A DNA stretch of 64,000 bases from SSC3 sp963769585 (GTDB lineage Bacteria > Actinomycetota > Actinomycetes > Propionibacteriales > Nocardioidaceae), in contig CAVYMJ010000006.1 of the NCBI GenBank assembly GCA_963769585.1, positions 2,548,305 to 2,612,304 on the forward strand, read 5' to 3'. The notes under the pieces were generated by a model. It did no database searches, had not been told where the DNA came from, and worked only from the letters and a program-made list of their open reading frames with translations. A program made the position numbers and the translations under genes. This document shows positions 8,677-18,420 of the stretch, piece by piece (the first letter of the stretch is position 1; each line of letters opens with the position of its first letter).

Positions 8677-9417
8677 TCACACAGAGCGGCGTGATACTGG
8701 CCTCGCCAGCGACAGCAGGAAAGCCCCCAGAAGCGACAACAGAATCCCCAGGAGCAGGCCACCCGCGATGTCGGAGACGAAGTGCCTTCCTAGGTACACG
8801 CGGGTCACTATCTCCACCAGCACCAGGGTCGCGCCGACCGTCGTCAGCCAGCGCCCGTCACCAGCCGGCCTGGACCGTCGGTAGATCAGGCAGGCCACCA
8901 CGAAGATCGTCAGCAGCCGCGCCACAGAGCCCGACGGGATCGAGCCCGCCCCGTCGATCGGTACGTCGGGGAGCACCACCTCCAACGTGTCGACAGGGAA
9001 GATCTTGTTGTAGCCGAACTGGAGGGCCAGCTCCAGCAGCAGCAATGCCGGAAGCAACAGTGGCCACAGGCCCGAGCCCCGCTGCTGAATCAGCCAGATA
9101 GCCAGGACCGCGGCGAGCGTGTACGACGGAACGACGTCGCCCAGGGTCGTAACCACCCGTAGCGCTGACACGAGGGCATCGCTCCGCGCATCGGCGAGCT
9201 GCTCCACGAACCGGCCGTCCAGCTTGCTCACGGCTTGCACCTGGTACAGCACCCCGATGACGACCAGGCCCAATGCCGACCCTCCAGCCAGCATGATCCC
9301 CAGCCGTCGCGAGGGCTCCCCGACAATGCCCGTCGCCCGCTCGAGGCCGCGGACGGCGCCGAGCACGCCGCCCAGGGCCAGGAACGTCATCACAGCCCAC
9401 ACCGTTGCGATCACCAT
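8677..9417 (-). CDS. PAP2-family membrane protein lacking the PSGH histidine
   Basis: A 246-residue protein with about six membrane helices and GAGGGG upstream of the ATG. The third signature of PAP2/phosphatidic-acid phosphatases is intact (TRVYLGRHFVSDIAGG, the R...H...D set). The second signature reads IPSGSVARL, so the catalytic histidine of PSGH is a serine (codon TCT). No KX6RP first motif is seen; the corresponding place reads NKIFPVDTLEVVLP. It may be a pseudoenzyme, or act as a lipid-carrier-binding protein in the polysaccharide locus. The PAP2 protein at 46773 keeps the full motif set, which makes the contrast clear. Confidence 0.75.
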   Translation of the reverse strand: MVIATVWAVMTFLALGGVLGAVRGLERATGIVGEPSRRLGIMLAGGSALGLVVIGVLYQVQAVSKLDGRFVEQLADARSDALVSALRVVTTLGDVVPSYTLAAVLAIWLIQQRGSGLWPLLLPALLLLELALQFGYNKIFPVDTLEVVLPDVPIDGAGSIPSGSVARLLTIFVVACLIYRRSRPAGDGRWLTTVGATLVLVEIVTRVYLGRHFVSDIAGGLLLGILLSLLGAFLLSLARPVSRRSV

Positions 9418-9466
9418 TGGAGCATCCCCTCGTCGTACGTAACTCCTGCCATGCCAACCAGCTTCC

Positions 9467-12400
9467 CTACTGAAGGCTGCTGGCCCGGTAGACCTCCACG
9501 TTGTCGAAGATCGCCTTGATCGGCGCGTTCGTCACCGTGCCTGCCAGGAACGAGTGGAACCCGATCATGCCGGGTGCCTGCAAGCCCCCGATCGAGTCGG
9601 TCCCCGAGGTGGCCCAGGCACTCGGCTCCGGAGAGCCCTCGGGCCACAGCTTGGCGCGGAGGGTGGTCGGGCTGTTGCCGAAGGCCTGGACTCGGACGCG
9701 CAGCACGCTTCCGGCGACGTAGCTCACCGCGGTGACCACCTCGCCCGGTACGACGGCTGTCTGGACCCCAGCGGCGTCGCTGCGGAAGAGCCCGAGCCGA
9801 ACCGAACCGTCCGGGAGCACGCGGACCTTGGCCCTGTAGTCGCCCTGGCCCGCGATGCGCCGCACCACGATCCCCTGGTCGACACCTAACGTGCCGCCGA
9901 CTGGCAGGACGTCGAGACTGAACGACGTGACCAGGTCGGTGTCGTCCGAGGAGACGCCGGGCAGGTAGACCGATGGGCCCGTGCCGGCTGCCGGCATGCG
10001 CAACGAGGACACGTTGCCGTCGACCTGGAAGTTCGGGGCGTTGCCGTTGGCGCTCCAGGCCCCGCCCTGCGTCGCCGTACCCCAGGCGTTCGCCACGATG
10101 CGCTGGAAGAGGTCACGGGCCAGGAGAACGGGCGTTGGGGTCGTGGTCACGGTGACGTTGTGGCTCACCGAACCGGTGTTGCCGTCGTCGTCGGTCACCG
10201 TCAGCGTCACCGGGTACGTGCCCGGGCCAGCGTACGTGCGCTGAGGTGAGACGCCGGATCCCGTCGAGCTGTCCCCGAAGGCCCACGCGTACGACACGAT
10301 CGAGCCGTCGACGTCCGAGGACCCCGAGCCGTCGAAGGTGACCGTCGTGCCGTTGCTGGAACTGGTGAAGGCGGCGGTGGGCGGCGGCGCGGCGGTCACC
10401 GAAATGGTTTGGCTCCGCGTCCCGGTGGCTCCGTCGTTGTCGGTCACCGTCAGCGTCACGGTGTAGGTACCGGTGCCGGCGTACACGTGTGTCGGCGAGA
10501 TCCCCGTGCCTGAAGCGGACCCGTCACCGAAGTTCCACGAGTAGGAGGAAACAGTGCCGTCCGGGTCGGTGGATCCCGAAGCATCGAAAGACGCGGACAG
10601 GTAGCTCTTGGTCGATGTGAAGGCCGCAGCTGGCGCGACGTTGGGAACCTTGCCTCCGCCCGCCGTGAAGTGCCCGGCGACCTGCTCAGCGGTGAGGGCC
10701 CTTGCGTAGACGGCCGCCTCGTCGACGGAGCCGGCGAAGAACCTGCTTTCAGCTCCGTCGAGGGTGGAGTCACCTCCACCGACTCGCCAGTAGCCGGTGA
10801 AGGCCTGGGCTGCAGCCGTGCTGTGTGAGGCCACCACCAGGCCGTCGACGTACAGCTTCATGCCGCTGTCCCCCTGGGTCGCGACCAGGTGGTGCCACTT
10901 GTTGTCGTTGAAGCTCCCTTTCGAGCTGATCGCAACGTCGGCGCCCAGAGCCTTCACGGTGAACCTGAGCACGCCGTCATCCAGCATGTAGACGTACCGA
11001 TCGGCGCTGCTGCTCGAGCCGGTGGCCGATGAGCCGAAGCCGATCAGCTTGCCGCCCTTGGTGGTGTTGGTCTTGAACCACAGTTCGCTGGAGAACCTCG
11101 ACGGGCGGGTCTCAGCGACCTGCGCAGCAATGAATCCGTCCTTGCCGTCGAGGGTCACGGCTGCGTTGCCGGCGGTGGCGCCGCCCACGCCGTAGGCCAC
11201 GCCCTTGTTCTTGTAGGCGCCCTCGACGAAGAGCCTGCCGCTGTCCTTGGCGGTCAGCCCGGACGTGTCCGCCAGACGCCAGTACAGGTCAGGGTTGTCG
11301 TTGTAGACGGCCTGGCCATAGGCATCGGCCGGAGCCGAGGGCACGGCAAGAGCGCGGCCGCTGTTCTGGTAATGCTTCTGGATTGTCGCCGCCGAGAGTG
11401 CACGGTCGTAGACGGCCGTGTCGTCGATGGTGCCCGCGAAGTAGCCGCTCGTCGGCCGGTTCGGCCAGCTGCTCAGCGTGTCGCCCCCCAGGCGCCAATA
11501 GCCCGCGTAGTTCTTCGCGACGGTGATCGACGAGTTGTAGCCGACGCGCTTCCCGTCCACGTACAGGGCGATGCCCGAGCTACCCATCGTTCCGACGACG
11601 TGGTGCCACTTGTCGTCAGCGTAGGTGTCGACGCTGGTCACCGTGCGGTTCGAGGAGTTGTTCACGCCGAACGCGAGGCGCTTGTTGCTGTCCAGGTACA
11701 GGTGCCGGTCGAAGGAGGTGCTGTTGCCGGTCTGTGCGTTGGAGAAGCCGATGATCCGGCCGCCTGCGGCCGTACTGGTCTTGATCCAGGTCTCCAGAGT
11801 GAAGGTAGCTGGCGGCTGGATCGCGGTGGAGGTCGCGGCGCTCCCAGTGCTGGACCCGCTAAAGGTGGTCGCGGCGTTGTCCGGGATGGCACCTGAGACA
11901 TTGCGCGTCAACCCGTTACCCGTGCTCATCGAGTCCACGCCCGTCGTGTCGATGAGCGTGTTGCCGCTCGGCTCGTGCAACCGCCAGTAGTAGGCGGCCC
12001 CGTCATTGAGGACATCGGCCGCATACGCGTCGACCGACCCGGACGTGATCGTCACCGGGGCCGACTCCGGGCTGACCGAGTTGTTGTTGAAGGGGTCGGA
12101 GGCCTTGACCCGGTAGGTATGCGTCGAGCCCGGCGCCAGACCGGCGTCGACGTAGGTCAGTCGCGGCAGCTGCCACCAGCTCGACGGCGAGGTGACGGTG
12201 TAGATGGGCGTGCTCCCGCCATCGCGGTACAGGTCGTACCGGATGTTCTGGTTGTCCATGTCCCACTGCGAACGCCAGGAGATCCGCGCCTCGTTGTTGC
12301 CGGGAGAGACAGCCTTCACGTCAGGGGCGAAGTTCTCCATGCCGCGCTTGTTCGGGGCGATCCCGGTGCGGGCGTAGCGGACCAGGCCCTGCTGGCCCTT

Positions 12401-13678
12401 GTAGTTCGCGGTGAGGAACTCGCCGCCGACTGCGAGGTAGTCGCCGTTGCTGGCCAGCGACCAGCCCGCCTGGTACTGACCGGTGTAGGTGCCGGCCGTG
12501 AGCTTGGGGTAGAAGTGCAGCTTGTTGGATGCCGGCCTGCCGCTGTGGTCCCACCCGTAGTTGTCGGGGCCGGTGTTGACCCCGGTCGCGTACGTCGGCG
12601 AGGCGAGCAGGTAGTTGTACGACCGCGGGTTGGTCTCAGGGAACTCACCGGTCCAGATGCAGTCGTGTGCGTGGCTGACGATGTAGACGACGTCGTTCAT
12701 CACAGTGCTGTCGTAGGTGTCGCCGTGACAGTCGTTGAGCCACACGACCGCTCCTGTGCCGGGGTCGGCCGCGAACGAGCCCTCGAAGTTTGTCGGGCCG
12801 CCGAAGGCATACCCGGTGCCGTAGACCTGCTGGCCGTCGGTGCGCAGCGAAACGATCGCACCGGTCGACCCAGCATTGCGAATCACCGATTCCGCCGCCC
12901 AAGGAAGCTTCGCTCCTGTGGTCGGGTCGACCGCGCCCATGCCGTACGACGGCTGGCCGTTGAGCTTGGTGAACGCGCCGCCGAGGACGATCTTGCTCCG
13001 ATCCGGGGTGAGCAGCATCGACCACACCGTCTCGTCGTCGGCGGTGGGGTTCCACGGCAGCAGCGCGCCGTCGGACGCCTGGAAGGCCGCCAGCCTGATC
13101 CGCGAGGCGACGCCGACCGCGGTGAACGCGCCACCGACCCAGACGGTGTCGTTGGTCGCCTGGATCGCACGCACGTTCCCGCCGACGTTGGGCGAGAAGC
13201 TGCCGACCAGGTTGCCCGTCGCGGTGTCGAAGGCGGCCATGTGCCCGCGAGCCACGCCGTCAACCGCGGTGAAGTCACCGCCGACGTAGATCCGGGTGCC
13301 GTCGGGGGACTTGGTGACGAAGAGCCCCTGGGCGTTCAGCGTGTGACTGAAGGAGGCGACGCGCTCGCCGGTGCGGATGTCGTACGCGAAGATGTTCTGC
13401 GCGTCGACCTCGCCCACCCCCCCTGCCGCAACACCCGGAGGGCGCGCCTTGCTGAAGCTACCGACGACATAGACGGTGTTGCCAACGATGACCTGGCTCC
13501 AGACCACGCCGTTGATCTGCCACGTCGGAAGCGCATCCGCGGCGACGGTCTTGTCCACTCCGGTGGCTGGCTGAGTGTCCGCGGTCGCCGTAGTCGGAGT
13601 CACGACGAAGAGCCCGGCAACCGCCAGTGCAAGGACCAAGATCGACGCGCGCATGCGAATGCGGTCGGAAGCGACCAT
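9467..13678 (-). CDS. Giant secreted propeller/LamG/PKD protein (paralogue 1)
   Basis: About 1,403 residues. The ATG at 13678 is preferred; an in-frame GTG at 13690 is possible. Order of parts: signal peptide (to about residue 35), a beta-propeller-like region of repeated VGGAFTAV-type strands (about 45-450), an FN3-like segment (about 460-550), two LamG/concanavalin-like domains (about 600-770 and 785-1000), two PKD domains with WNFGDG or WAFGDS cores (about 1015-1185), and a 215-residue C-terminal module ending FDNVEVYRASSLQ. It lacks a sortase motif or C-terminal anchor. The modular make-up suggests binding of extracellular glycan or cell wall. It is homologous throughout to the protein at 19550-24979. 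Confidence 0.85.
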   Translation of the reverse strand: MVASDRIRMRASILVLALAVAGLFVVTPTTATADTQPATGVDKTVAADALPTWQINGVVWSQVIVGNTVYVVGSFSKARPPGVAAGGVGEVDAQNIFAYDIRTGERVASFSHTLNAQGLFVTKSPDGTRIYVGGDFTAVDGVARGHMAAFDTATGNLVGSFSPNVGGNVRAIQATNDTVWVGGAFTAVGVASRIRLAAFQASDGALLPWNPTADDETVWSMLLTPDRSKIVLGGAFTKLNGQPSYGMGAVDPTTGAKLPWAAESVIRNAGSTGAIVSLRTDGQQVYGTGYAFGGPTNFEGSFAADPGTGAVVWLNDCHGDTYDSTVMNDVVYIVSHAHDCIWTGEFPETNPRSYNYLLASPTYATGVNTGPDNYGWDHSGRPASNKLHFYPKLTAGTYTGQYQAGWSLASNGDYLAVGGEFLTANYKGQQGLVRYARTGIAPNKRGMENFAPDVKAVSPGNNEARISWRSQWDMDNQNIRYDLYRDGGSTPIYTVTSPSSWWQLPRLTYVDAGLAPGSTHTYRVKASDPFNNNSVSPESAPVTITSGSVDAYAADVLNDGAAYYWRLHEPSGNTLIDTTGVDSMSTGNGLTRNVSGAIPDNAATTFSGSSTGSAATSTAIQPPATFTLETWIKTSTAAGGRIIGFSNAQTGNSTSFDRHLYLDSNKRLAFGVNNSSNRTVTSVDTYADDKWHHVVGTMGSSGIALYVDGKRVGYNSSITVAKNYAGYWRLGGDTLSSWPNRPTSGYFAGTIDDTAVYDRALSAATIQKHYQNSGRALAVPSAPADAYGQAVYNDNPDLYWRLADTSGLTAKDSGRLFVEGAYKNKGVAYGVGGATAGNAAVTLDGKDGFIAAQVAETRPSRFSSELWFKTNTTKGGKLIGFGSSATGSSSSADRYVYMLDDGVLRFTVKALGADVAISSKGSFNDNKWHHLVATQGDSGMKLYVDGLVVASHSTAAAQAFTGYWRVGGGDSTLDGAESRFFAGSVDEAAVYARALTAEQVAGHFTAGGGKVPNVAPAAAFTSTKSYLSASFDASGSTDPDGTVSSYSWNFGDGSASGTGISPTHVYAGTGTYTVTLTVTDNDGATGTRSQTISVTAAPPPTAAFTSSSNGTTVTFDGSGSSDVDGSIVSYAWAFGDSSTGSGVSPQRTYAGPGTYPVTLTVTDDDGNTGSVSHNVTVTTTPTPVLLARDLFQRIVANAWGTATQGGAWSANGNAPNFQVDGNVSSLRMPAAGTGPSVYLPGVSSDDTDLVTSFSLDVLPVGGTLGVDQGIVVRRIAGQGDYRAKVRVLPDGSVRLGLFRSDAAGVQTAVVPGEVVTAVSYVAGSVLRVRVQAFGNSPTTLRAKLWPEGSPEPSAWATSGTDSIGGLQAPGMIGFHSFLAGTVTNAPIKAIFDNVEVYRASSLQ

Positions 13679-13761
13679 GACGAGAAACACCCCAATGGGC
13701 GCTCACCTACCTAGAACCCCCCAGGTAGACACGGTGGCGCCTCACGCAGAGGGTACCTGAT

Positions 13762-13793
13762 GCCCGAAAAAGCTCACCATGACCCATTCGGGC
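13762..13793. promoter_or_regulatory. Inverted repeat in intergenic region
   Basis: Seven-base arms GCCCGAA (13762-13768) and TTCGGGC (13787-13793) flank an 18-base spacer between the giant-protein gene and the upstream lipoprotein gene. It could be a weak terminator of the lipoprotein transcript or a regulator site. There is no T-run. Its function is unknown. Confidence 0.25.
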
Positions 13794-13843
13794 CATGGCG
13801 CGAAGTCGGGTGCGCGGCCCGGACTAGATCGGGGAGACTTCGG

Positions 13844-14536
13844 TCACGCGAGAGACCCTCGGAACTGAGCAACCGTGTGGATCCCGTCGAAGTCGACGTA
13901 CATCCGCAGCCTCTTGAGCTGGTCGCGCGGGACAGAGAAGAGATAGGTGGCGTCGGCGGACCTACCGACAGCCAGGCTGCCGGTGAAGTCCTTGGCTGTC
14001 TCGTTGTCATACACGGGCCGCGCCTGGCGGCTCTGACGTCCGTAGAGCATGGTGACCACCACCGCCGACAGGTCGACAGCCCGGTCGCTGTTGTTGGTCA
14101 TTCGCAGTGCTACCGATGTGCTCGGCTGTCCGACCAGGACGCCGGGACCCTTGCCCTCCACCTTGCCCTGCTTGACCTCGACGATGTCGAGACGCAGCCC
14201 GTCGGTGTAACGCACCACCTTGTTGAACGGAACGGCGGCAGCAGTGACGGTCGGCTTCGGCGCCTTCCCGTCTCGCTTGATAGGCGTGTACGTCGCCACG
14301 ACGACGTCAGGGACGGGGCTTGCCGTCCCCGTGGTCTCCGGGTCGTCGGGGGCCTGCTTGCCGCCCTTGCCTCCCTTGCCGGTCGGTGTCCCGGTCGGTG
14401 TAGGGCTGGCTGTCGAGGTCGGGTCTGCCGCAGCCTCGGGCGAGCCCGAGCCACTGCACCCCCCGACTGCGAGCCCGAGAGCTGTGAGCACGACGACCGC
14501 CACGAAGCGGTCGCTGAGCGTGGAACCAGCGGACAT
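13844..14536 (-). CDS. Lipoprotein of unknown function (DUF4352-like)
   Basis: A 230-residue protein starting at the ATG at 14536, with a G-rich ribosome-binding site just upstream. The signal peptide ends in the lipobox LAVGGC, so it should be lipid-anchored on the outer face of the membrane. A low-complexity linker rich in T, P, G and K follows (about residues 40-85). The folded domain has the VALRMTNNSDRAVDLSAV pattern common in DUF4352-type immunoglobulin-like domains. It sits between the two secreted-protein pairs, on the same strand as the giant protein downstream. No specific function can be assigned. Confidence 0.72.
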   Translation of the reverse strand: MSAGSTLSDRFVAVVVLTALGLAVGGCSGSGSPEAAADPTSTASPTPTGTPTGKGGKGGKQAPDDPETTGTASPVPDVVVATYTPIKRDGKAPKPTVTAAAVPFNKVVRYTDGLRLDIVEVKQGKVEGKGPGVLVGQPSTSVALRMTNNSDRAVDLSAVVVTMLYGRQSRQARPVYDNETAKDFTGSLAVGRSADATYLFSVPRDQLKRLRMYVDFDGIHTVAQFRGSLA

Positions 14537-14893
14537 GATGAAACCCCCCGCCCCGAAACCGGGGCAATCCGGCATGCATTTCCTGCCATGGTACCCAGCC
14601 CCGGGGAAAACCCGCAGACGAACCCCGAGGGCACCTGAGGTCCGCGAACTGCGACCAAACCCCGTCCCCCGCCCCCCGAGCCCTGCGTCTCATCTCAGAC
14701 ACTTCAGAAAGATTAGGTGTTTTCGGACAATTGCGACGTCGTTCAACTACAGTCGCTCCAAGCCAAGAGAGTGTGGGTGGGGATCCGCACCCTCGGTCGG
14801 CGACTTTCACAATTCAACAGCTTTCGTGTGGGCCTCCCCCGAGGCCCCAGGGGTGGGCACTTCGCTAACCGAGTCTTGGGAGGGACACGGCTA
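14537..14893 (+). promoter_or_regulatory. 357-base divergent intergenic region and leader of the large beta-helix gene
   Basis: This gap separates the lipoprotein gene from the divergent beta-helix/PKD gene and holds no convincing coding sequence. It contains a perfect hairpin (GGGCCTC at 14830-14836, CCCC loop, GAGGCCC at 14841-14847). The hairpin lies about 45 bases before the start codon and could influence the leader. GGGAGGG at 14879-14885 is a good ribosome-binding site for the ATG at 14894. I could not fix a promoter with confidence. Confidence 0.45.
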
Positions 14894-17800
14894 ATGAACC
14901 CGCGACACGCGCACCTCGATGCGCCCAAACACAAGGATGCGCGGAGCCACTGGGCCCCCCGGCGCCTCGCCGCGGCAACACTCGTCGCTGCGCTCGCCAC
15001 GGTCGGCGTCGGCGTCGCCGGCGTATCGGTCGTCTCGGCCGCGTCTCGCACCTGGTACGTCGCGCCTACCGGCTCCGACGCGGCTGGCGGCGACCAGTCC
15101 GGTCCGCTGGCCACGGTGAACGCAGCCGTCTCCAGGGCTTCCTCGGGAGACACGATCTACCTCCGAGGCGGGACCTACCACCAGCAGGTGACGGTGTCGA
15201 AGGACGGCCTGACCCTGCGCAGCTTCCCCGGTGAGAAGGTGACGTTCGACGGGACCTCGGCGGTCACCGGTTGGAGACAGTCCGGAGCAATCTGGGTACG
15301 CGACGGTTGGACCACCCAGTTCGACAACAGCCCGACGTACACCTGGGGCGCGGCTGACGGCACCGAGTCCGGCTGGGGCTTCGTCAACCCGAGCTACCCG
15401 ATGGCGTCGTGGCCCGACCAGGTCTTCTTCGACGGTCAGCCGTTCAAGCAGGTCAAGACGGCTGCCGAGGTCAAGGCGGGCACCTTCGCCGTCGACTACC
15501 CCGCACAACAGCTGATCATCGGCTCGAACCCGACCGGGCACGCGGTCCGAGCCAGCACCCTCGACAAGGCCATGTCGATCCGCGGCGCGAACACCGTCCT
15601 CTCGGGCTTCGGTGTCATCGGCTTCGCGCCGTCGGTTCCGCACATGGGCACCATCACCCTCGAGCGCCCCGGCATCAAAGTGGACAACGTCGAGGTCTCG
15701 CAGAACGCGACGACAGGTATCAGTGCCATCGCCGACAACATCAGCCTGACGAACGTCACGTCGAACCAGAACGGCATGCTCGGTATCCATGCCTCGGGCG
15801 CCTACAACCTGGCTCTGGACCAGGTAGAGGCAAACGGGAACAACGTCGAGAGGTTCAACCAAGCACCGGTCTCCGGCGGGATCAAGGTTCACCGCAGCCG
15901 CGGGATCACGATCCAAAACAGCCAGTTCTCCGGCAACTACGGGACCGGCATCTGGTTCGACGTGTCCAACTACTCGATGAACCTGCTCAACAACCAGGTT
16001 AGGAACAACACCGGACACGGCATCTTCCTGGAGATCTCCGACACCGGCGTGGTCGCGGGCAACGTGGTGGCCAACAACGGCGGCCACGGACTCCAGATCG
16101 ACAACACTGGCCACGTCAAGGTCTGGAACAACACGTTCCTGGGCAACGCCCGTCCCTTGAACGTCGTCCAGGACTCTCGCCTTGCCTCCGACCTGACGTT
16201 CCCGGGCTACGACGCAAGGCGGCCCAAGCCCGACCCGACCGTCCCGTGGATCACAGAGGACATCCAGCTGAGCAACAATGTCGTGGCCAAGCCCAGCACC
16301 GGCAACTGCCTGCTCTGCGTCGAGGACTACACCAAGAAGCGCAGCGCGACGACCATGGGAGTCAGGCCGAACGGCAACCTGTACCAGCGGATCTCGACGA
16401 CGTCGCCGAACTGGCTAGTCGTCTGGTCGTCCGGCTCGACCAACCCGTTCGTGTACACGGACCTCAAGGGCTTCCAAACCGCGTCGGGCCAGGAGGTCAC
16501 CGGTCAGCTGGCGACCAGCGACATCGTCGACTCCCAGGCCAAGGCCACGGCAACAACGACCAGCGCCACCAGCGCAGTGGCCCAGCCACTTCCGGCGGAT
16601 GTAGCGGCACTGGCGGGACAGCCGGCTGGCTCCAAGACCCTCGGAGCCTGGAGCAGCGCTCAGTCGTCAACGCCCCCGCCGGCAAACAAGCCTCCGACCG
16701 CATCGTTCGTCTCGACGTCGACCAAACTGTCCACGGCCCTGGACGGCTCGACGTCCTCGGACGCGGACGGGACAGTCATCAGTTACGCCTGGGACTTCGG
16801 CGACGGCACGACAGGGACCGGGCGCACGGTGACCCACACTTTCCCCAGTGCGGGCTCCTACTCGGTCAAGCTGACCGTCACCGACGACGGCAGTGCCACG
16901 GCCGCGACCACCAAGGTCATCTCGGTCGTTGCCAACAAGCCGCCGACCGCGGCCTTTGCCAGCACGGTCGCCAAGTTCGACGCAACCTTCGACGGCGCAG
17001 CCTCCGCCGACACCGACGGGACGCTGTCGTCGTTCGCCTGGAACTTCGGCGACGGCGCCACCGGCACCGGTAGGACCGCGACGCACACCTACGCCGCGAC
17101 GGGCACCTACTCGGTCACTCTCACGGTGACCGACAACGATGGCGCCAAGGCGAGCGTGACGAAGACGGTCACGGTTCCCGCCAACGGCGTACCGACTGCT
17201 TCGTTCAAGAGTGCGGTGACCAAGCTCGACGCGTCCTTCGACGCCAGCGCTTCGTCAGACCCCGACGGCACGGTGGTGGCCTACGCCTGGGACTTCGGTG
17301 ACGGAACCTCAGGCACGGGAAAGACCGCTACCCACGCCTTCGCCAAGCCAGGCAACTACATCGTCAAGCTCACCGTGACCGACAACGAGGGAGCGACTGC
17401 CGTCGGGTCCCTGGTCGTCACGGTCCCGGGCAACCTCAGCCCGACGGCCCGCTTCGCCGTGGCGGTCGACGACATGAGTGTCTCGCTGGACGCGACCGGC
17501 TCGACCGATGCCGATGGCTCGGTGCAGCGCTACGAGTGGGACTTCGGTGACGGCATGGCGGATGCCGGCGCCTCGGCCGTCCACCGCTACGCAGCACTCG
17601 GGTCGTACACGGTGACCCTGACGGTCACCGACGACGACGGCGCGACCGCCACGGCGGCCCACACCGTCGTCGTGCCCAGCGTGGCCGACCCGGGGCCTTC
17701 GTTGATCACGACGATCTCCGACCTGTTCGCACGCAACATCGCGAGGGGCTGGGGTATGGCCGACACCGGGGGCGCCTGGAGTGTGACGGGCAGCAAGAGC

Positions 17801-18361
17801 AACGCCTCGGTCGGTGGCGGGACCGGCACCCTGACCATGCAGCGGACCGGGACCGGCCCCTCGGTGTACGTCGGCGCCGGCACGGCGCTCGACAGCGACC
17901 TCACCGTCAAGGTCAGCCTCGACAAGGTGCCCTTCGGCCGGTCGGGCGGGGTAGACCAGGGCGTCGTGATTCGTAAGGTCGAGGGCAAGGGTGACTACCG
18001 GGCCAGGCTCCGCTTCCTCCCGGGTGGCGGCGTCCGTCTCGGGCTCGTCAGGACCGACGCGGTCGGCGTTCCTACGGTGCTGGTCCCCGAGACCACGATC
18101 GAAGGGGTGGCGTACTCGGCCCGCCAGGTCTTGAATGTCAGGGTCCAGGCGATCGGGACGGGACAGACAACCCTGCAGGCGAAGGTCTGGCCTGCCGGAA
18201 CCAGCGAGCCGGCCCACTGGACGGTGAGCGTGACCGACCTGACCCCGGGCCTGCAGACGGTGGGCGCGACGGGCTTCCACAGCTACCTGTCGTCCGGAGT
18301 CACCAACGCTCCCATCCAAGCGCGATTCGACGACCTCACCGTGGTAGGTCCGGCAGCCTAG
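14894..18361 (+). CDS. Large secreted beta-helix protein with four PKD domains and C-terminal module
   Basis: A 1,155-residue protein whose start is fixed by GGGAGGG upstream. A long signal peptide (cleavage near residue 50, VVSAAS) leads into a right-handed beta-helix domain (about 50-585). That domain is the full-length relative of the protein at 6910-8637, sharing blocks such as NQNGMLGIHAS and GGHGLQIDN. Four PKD domains follow (about 595-680, 681-764, 764-848, 849-932), each with a WDFGDG or WNFGDG core. The 220-residue C-terminal module begins SDLFARNIARGWGMAD. PKD chains usually space a catalytic domain from a binding domain. A glycan lyase, hydrolase or epimerase function is inferred, not shown. 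Confidence 0.85.
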   Translation: MNPRHAHLDAPKHKDARSHWAPRRLAAATLVAALATVGVGVAGVSVVSAASRTWYVAPTGSDAAGGDQSGPLATVNAAVSRASSGDTIYLRGGTYHQQVTVSKDGLTLRSFPGEKVTFDGTSAVTGWRQSGAIWVRDGWTTQFDNSPTYTWGAADGTESGWGFVNPSYPMASWPDQVFFDGQPFKQVKTAAEVKAGTFAVDYPAQQLIIGSNPTGHAVRASTLDKAMSIRGANTVLSGFGVIGFAPSVPHMGTITLERPGIKVDNVEVSQNATTGISAIADNISLTNVTSNQNGMLGIHASGAYNLALDQVEANGNNVERFNQAPVSGGIKVHRSRGITIQNSQFSGNYGTGIWFDVSNYSMNLLNNQVRNNTGHGIFLEISDTGVVAGNVVANNGGHGLQIDNTGHVKVWNNTFLGNARPLNVVQDSRLASDLTFPGYDARRPKPDPTVPWITEDIQLSNNVVAKPSTGNCLLCVEDYTKKRSATTMGVRPNGNLYQRISTTSPNWLVVWSSGSTNPFVYTDLKGFQTASGQEVTGQLATSDIVDSQAKATATTTSATSAVAQPLPADVAALAGQPAGSKTLGAWSSAQSSTPPPANKPPTASFVSTSTKLSTALDGSTSSDADGTVISYAWDFGDGTTGTGRTVTHTFPSAGSYSVKLTVTDDGSATAATTKVISVVANKPPTAAFASTVAKFDATFDGAASADTDGTLSSFAWNFGDGATGTGRTATHTYAATGTYSVTLTVTDNDGAKASVTKTVTVPANGVPTASFKSAVTKLDASFDASASSDPDGTVVAYAWDFGDGTSGTGKTATHAFAKPGNYIVKLTVTDNEGATAVGSLVVTVPGNLSPTARFAVAVDDMSVSLDATGSTDADGSVQRYEWDFGDGMADAGASAVHRYAALGSYTVTLTVTDDDGATATAAHTVVVPSVADPGPSLITTISDLFARNIARGWGMADTGGAWSVTGSKSNASVGGGTGTLTMQRTGTGPSVYVGAGTALDSDLTVKVSLDKVPFGRSGGVDQGVVIRKVEGKGDYRARLRFLPGGGVRLGLVRTDAVGVPTVLVPETTIEGVAYSARQVLNVRVQAIGTGQTTLQAKVWPAGTSEPAHWTVSVTDLTPGLQTVGATGFHSYLSSGVTNAPIQARFDDLTVVGPAA

Positions 18362-18376
18362 CGAGAAGCGGCCGCC

Positions 18377-18420
18377 TGACGATGACGTCCCTCGGGGCCC
18401 GAGGGACGTCATCATCGTCA
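18377..18420. terminator. Bidirectional hairpin terminator
   Basis: A perfect 16-base inverted repeat (18381-18396 with 18398-18413) lies between two convergent genes. It can extend outward with a three-base bulge to the stop codon of the kinase gene. It lacks a T-run but its position and strength fit termination of both transcripts. Confidence 0.75.

Noticed and set aside
11975..13714. 579-codon plus-strand open frame opposite the giant gene
   Set aside because: Low-complexity V/R/D-rich composition without motifs; the minus-strand frame has signal peptide and repeats.
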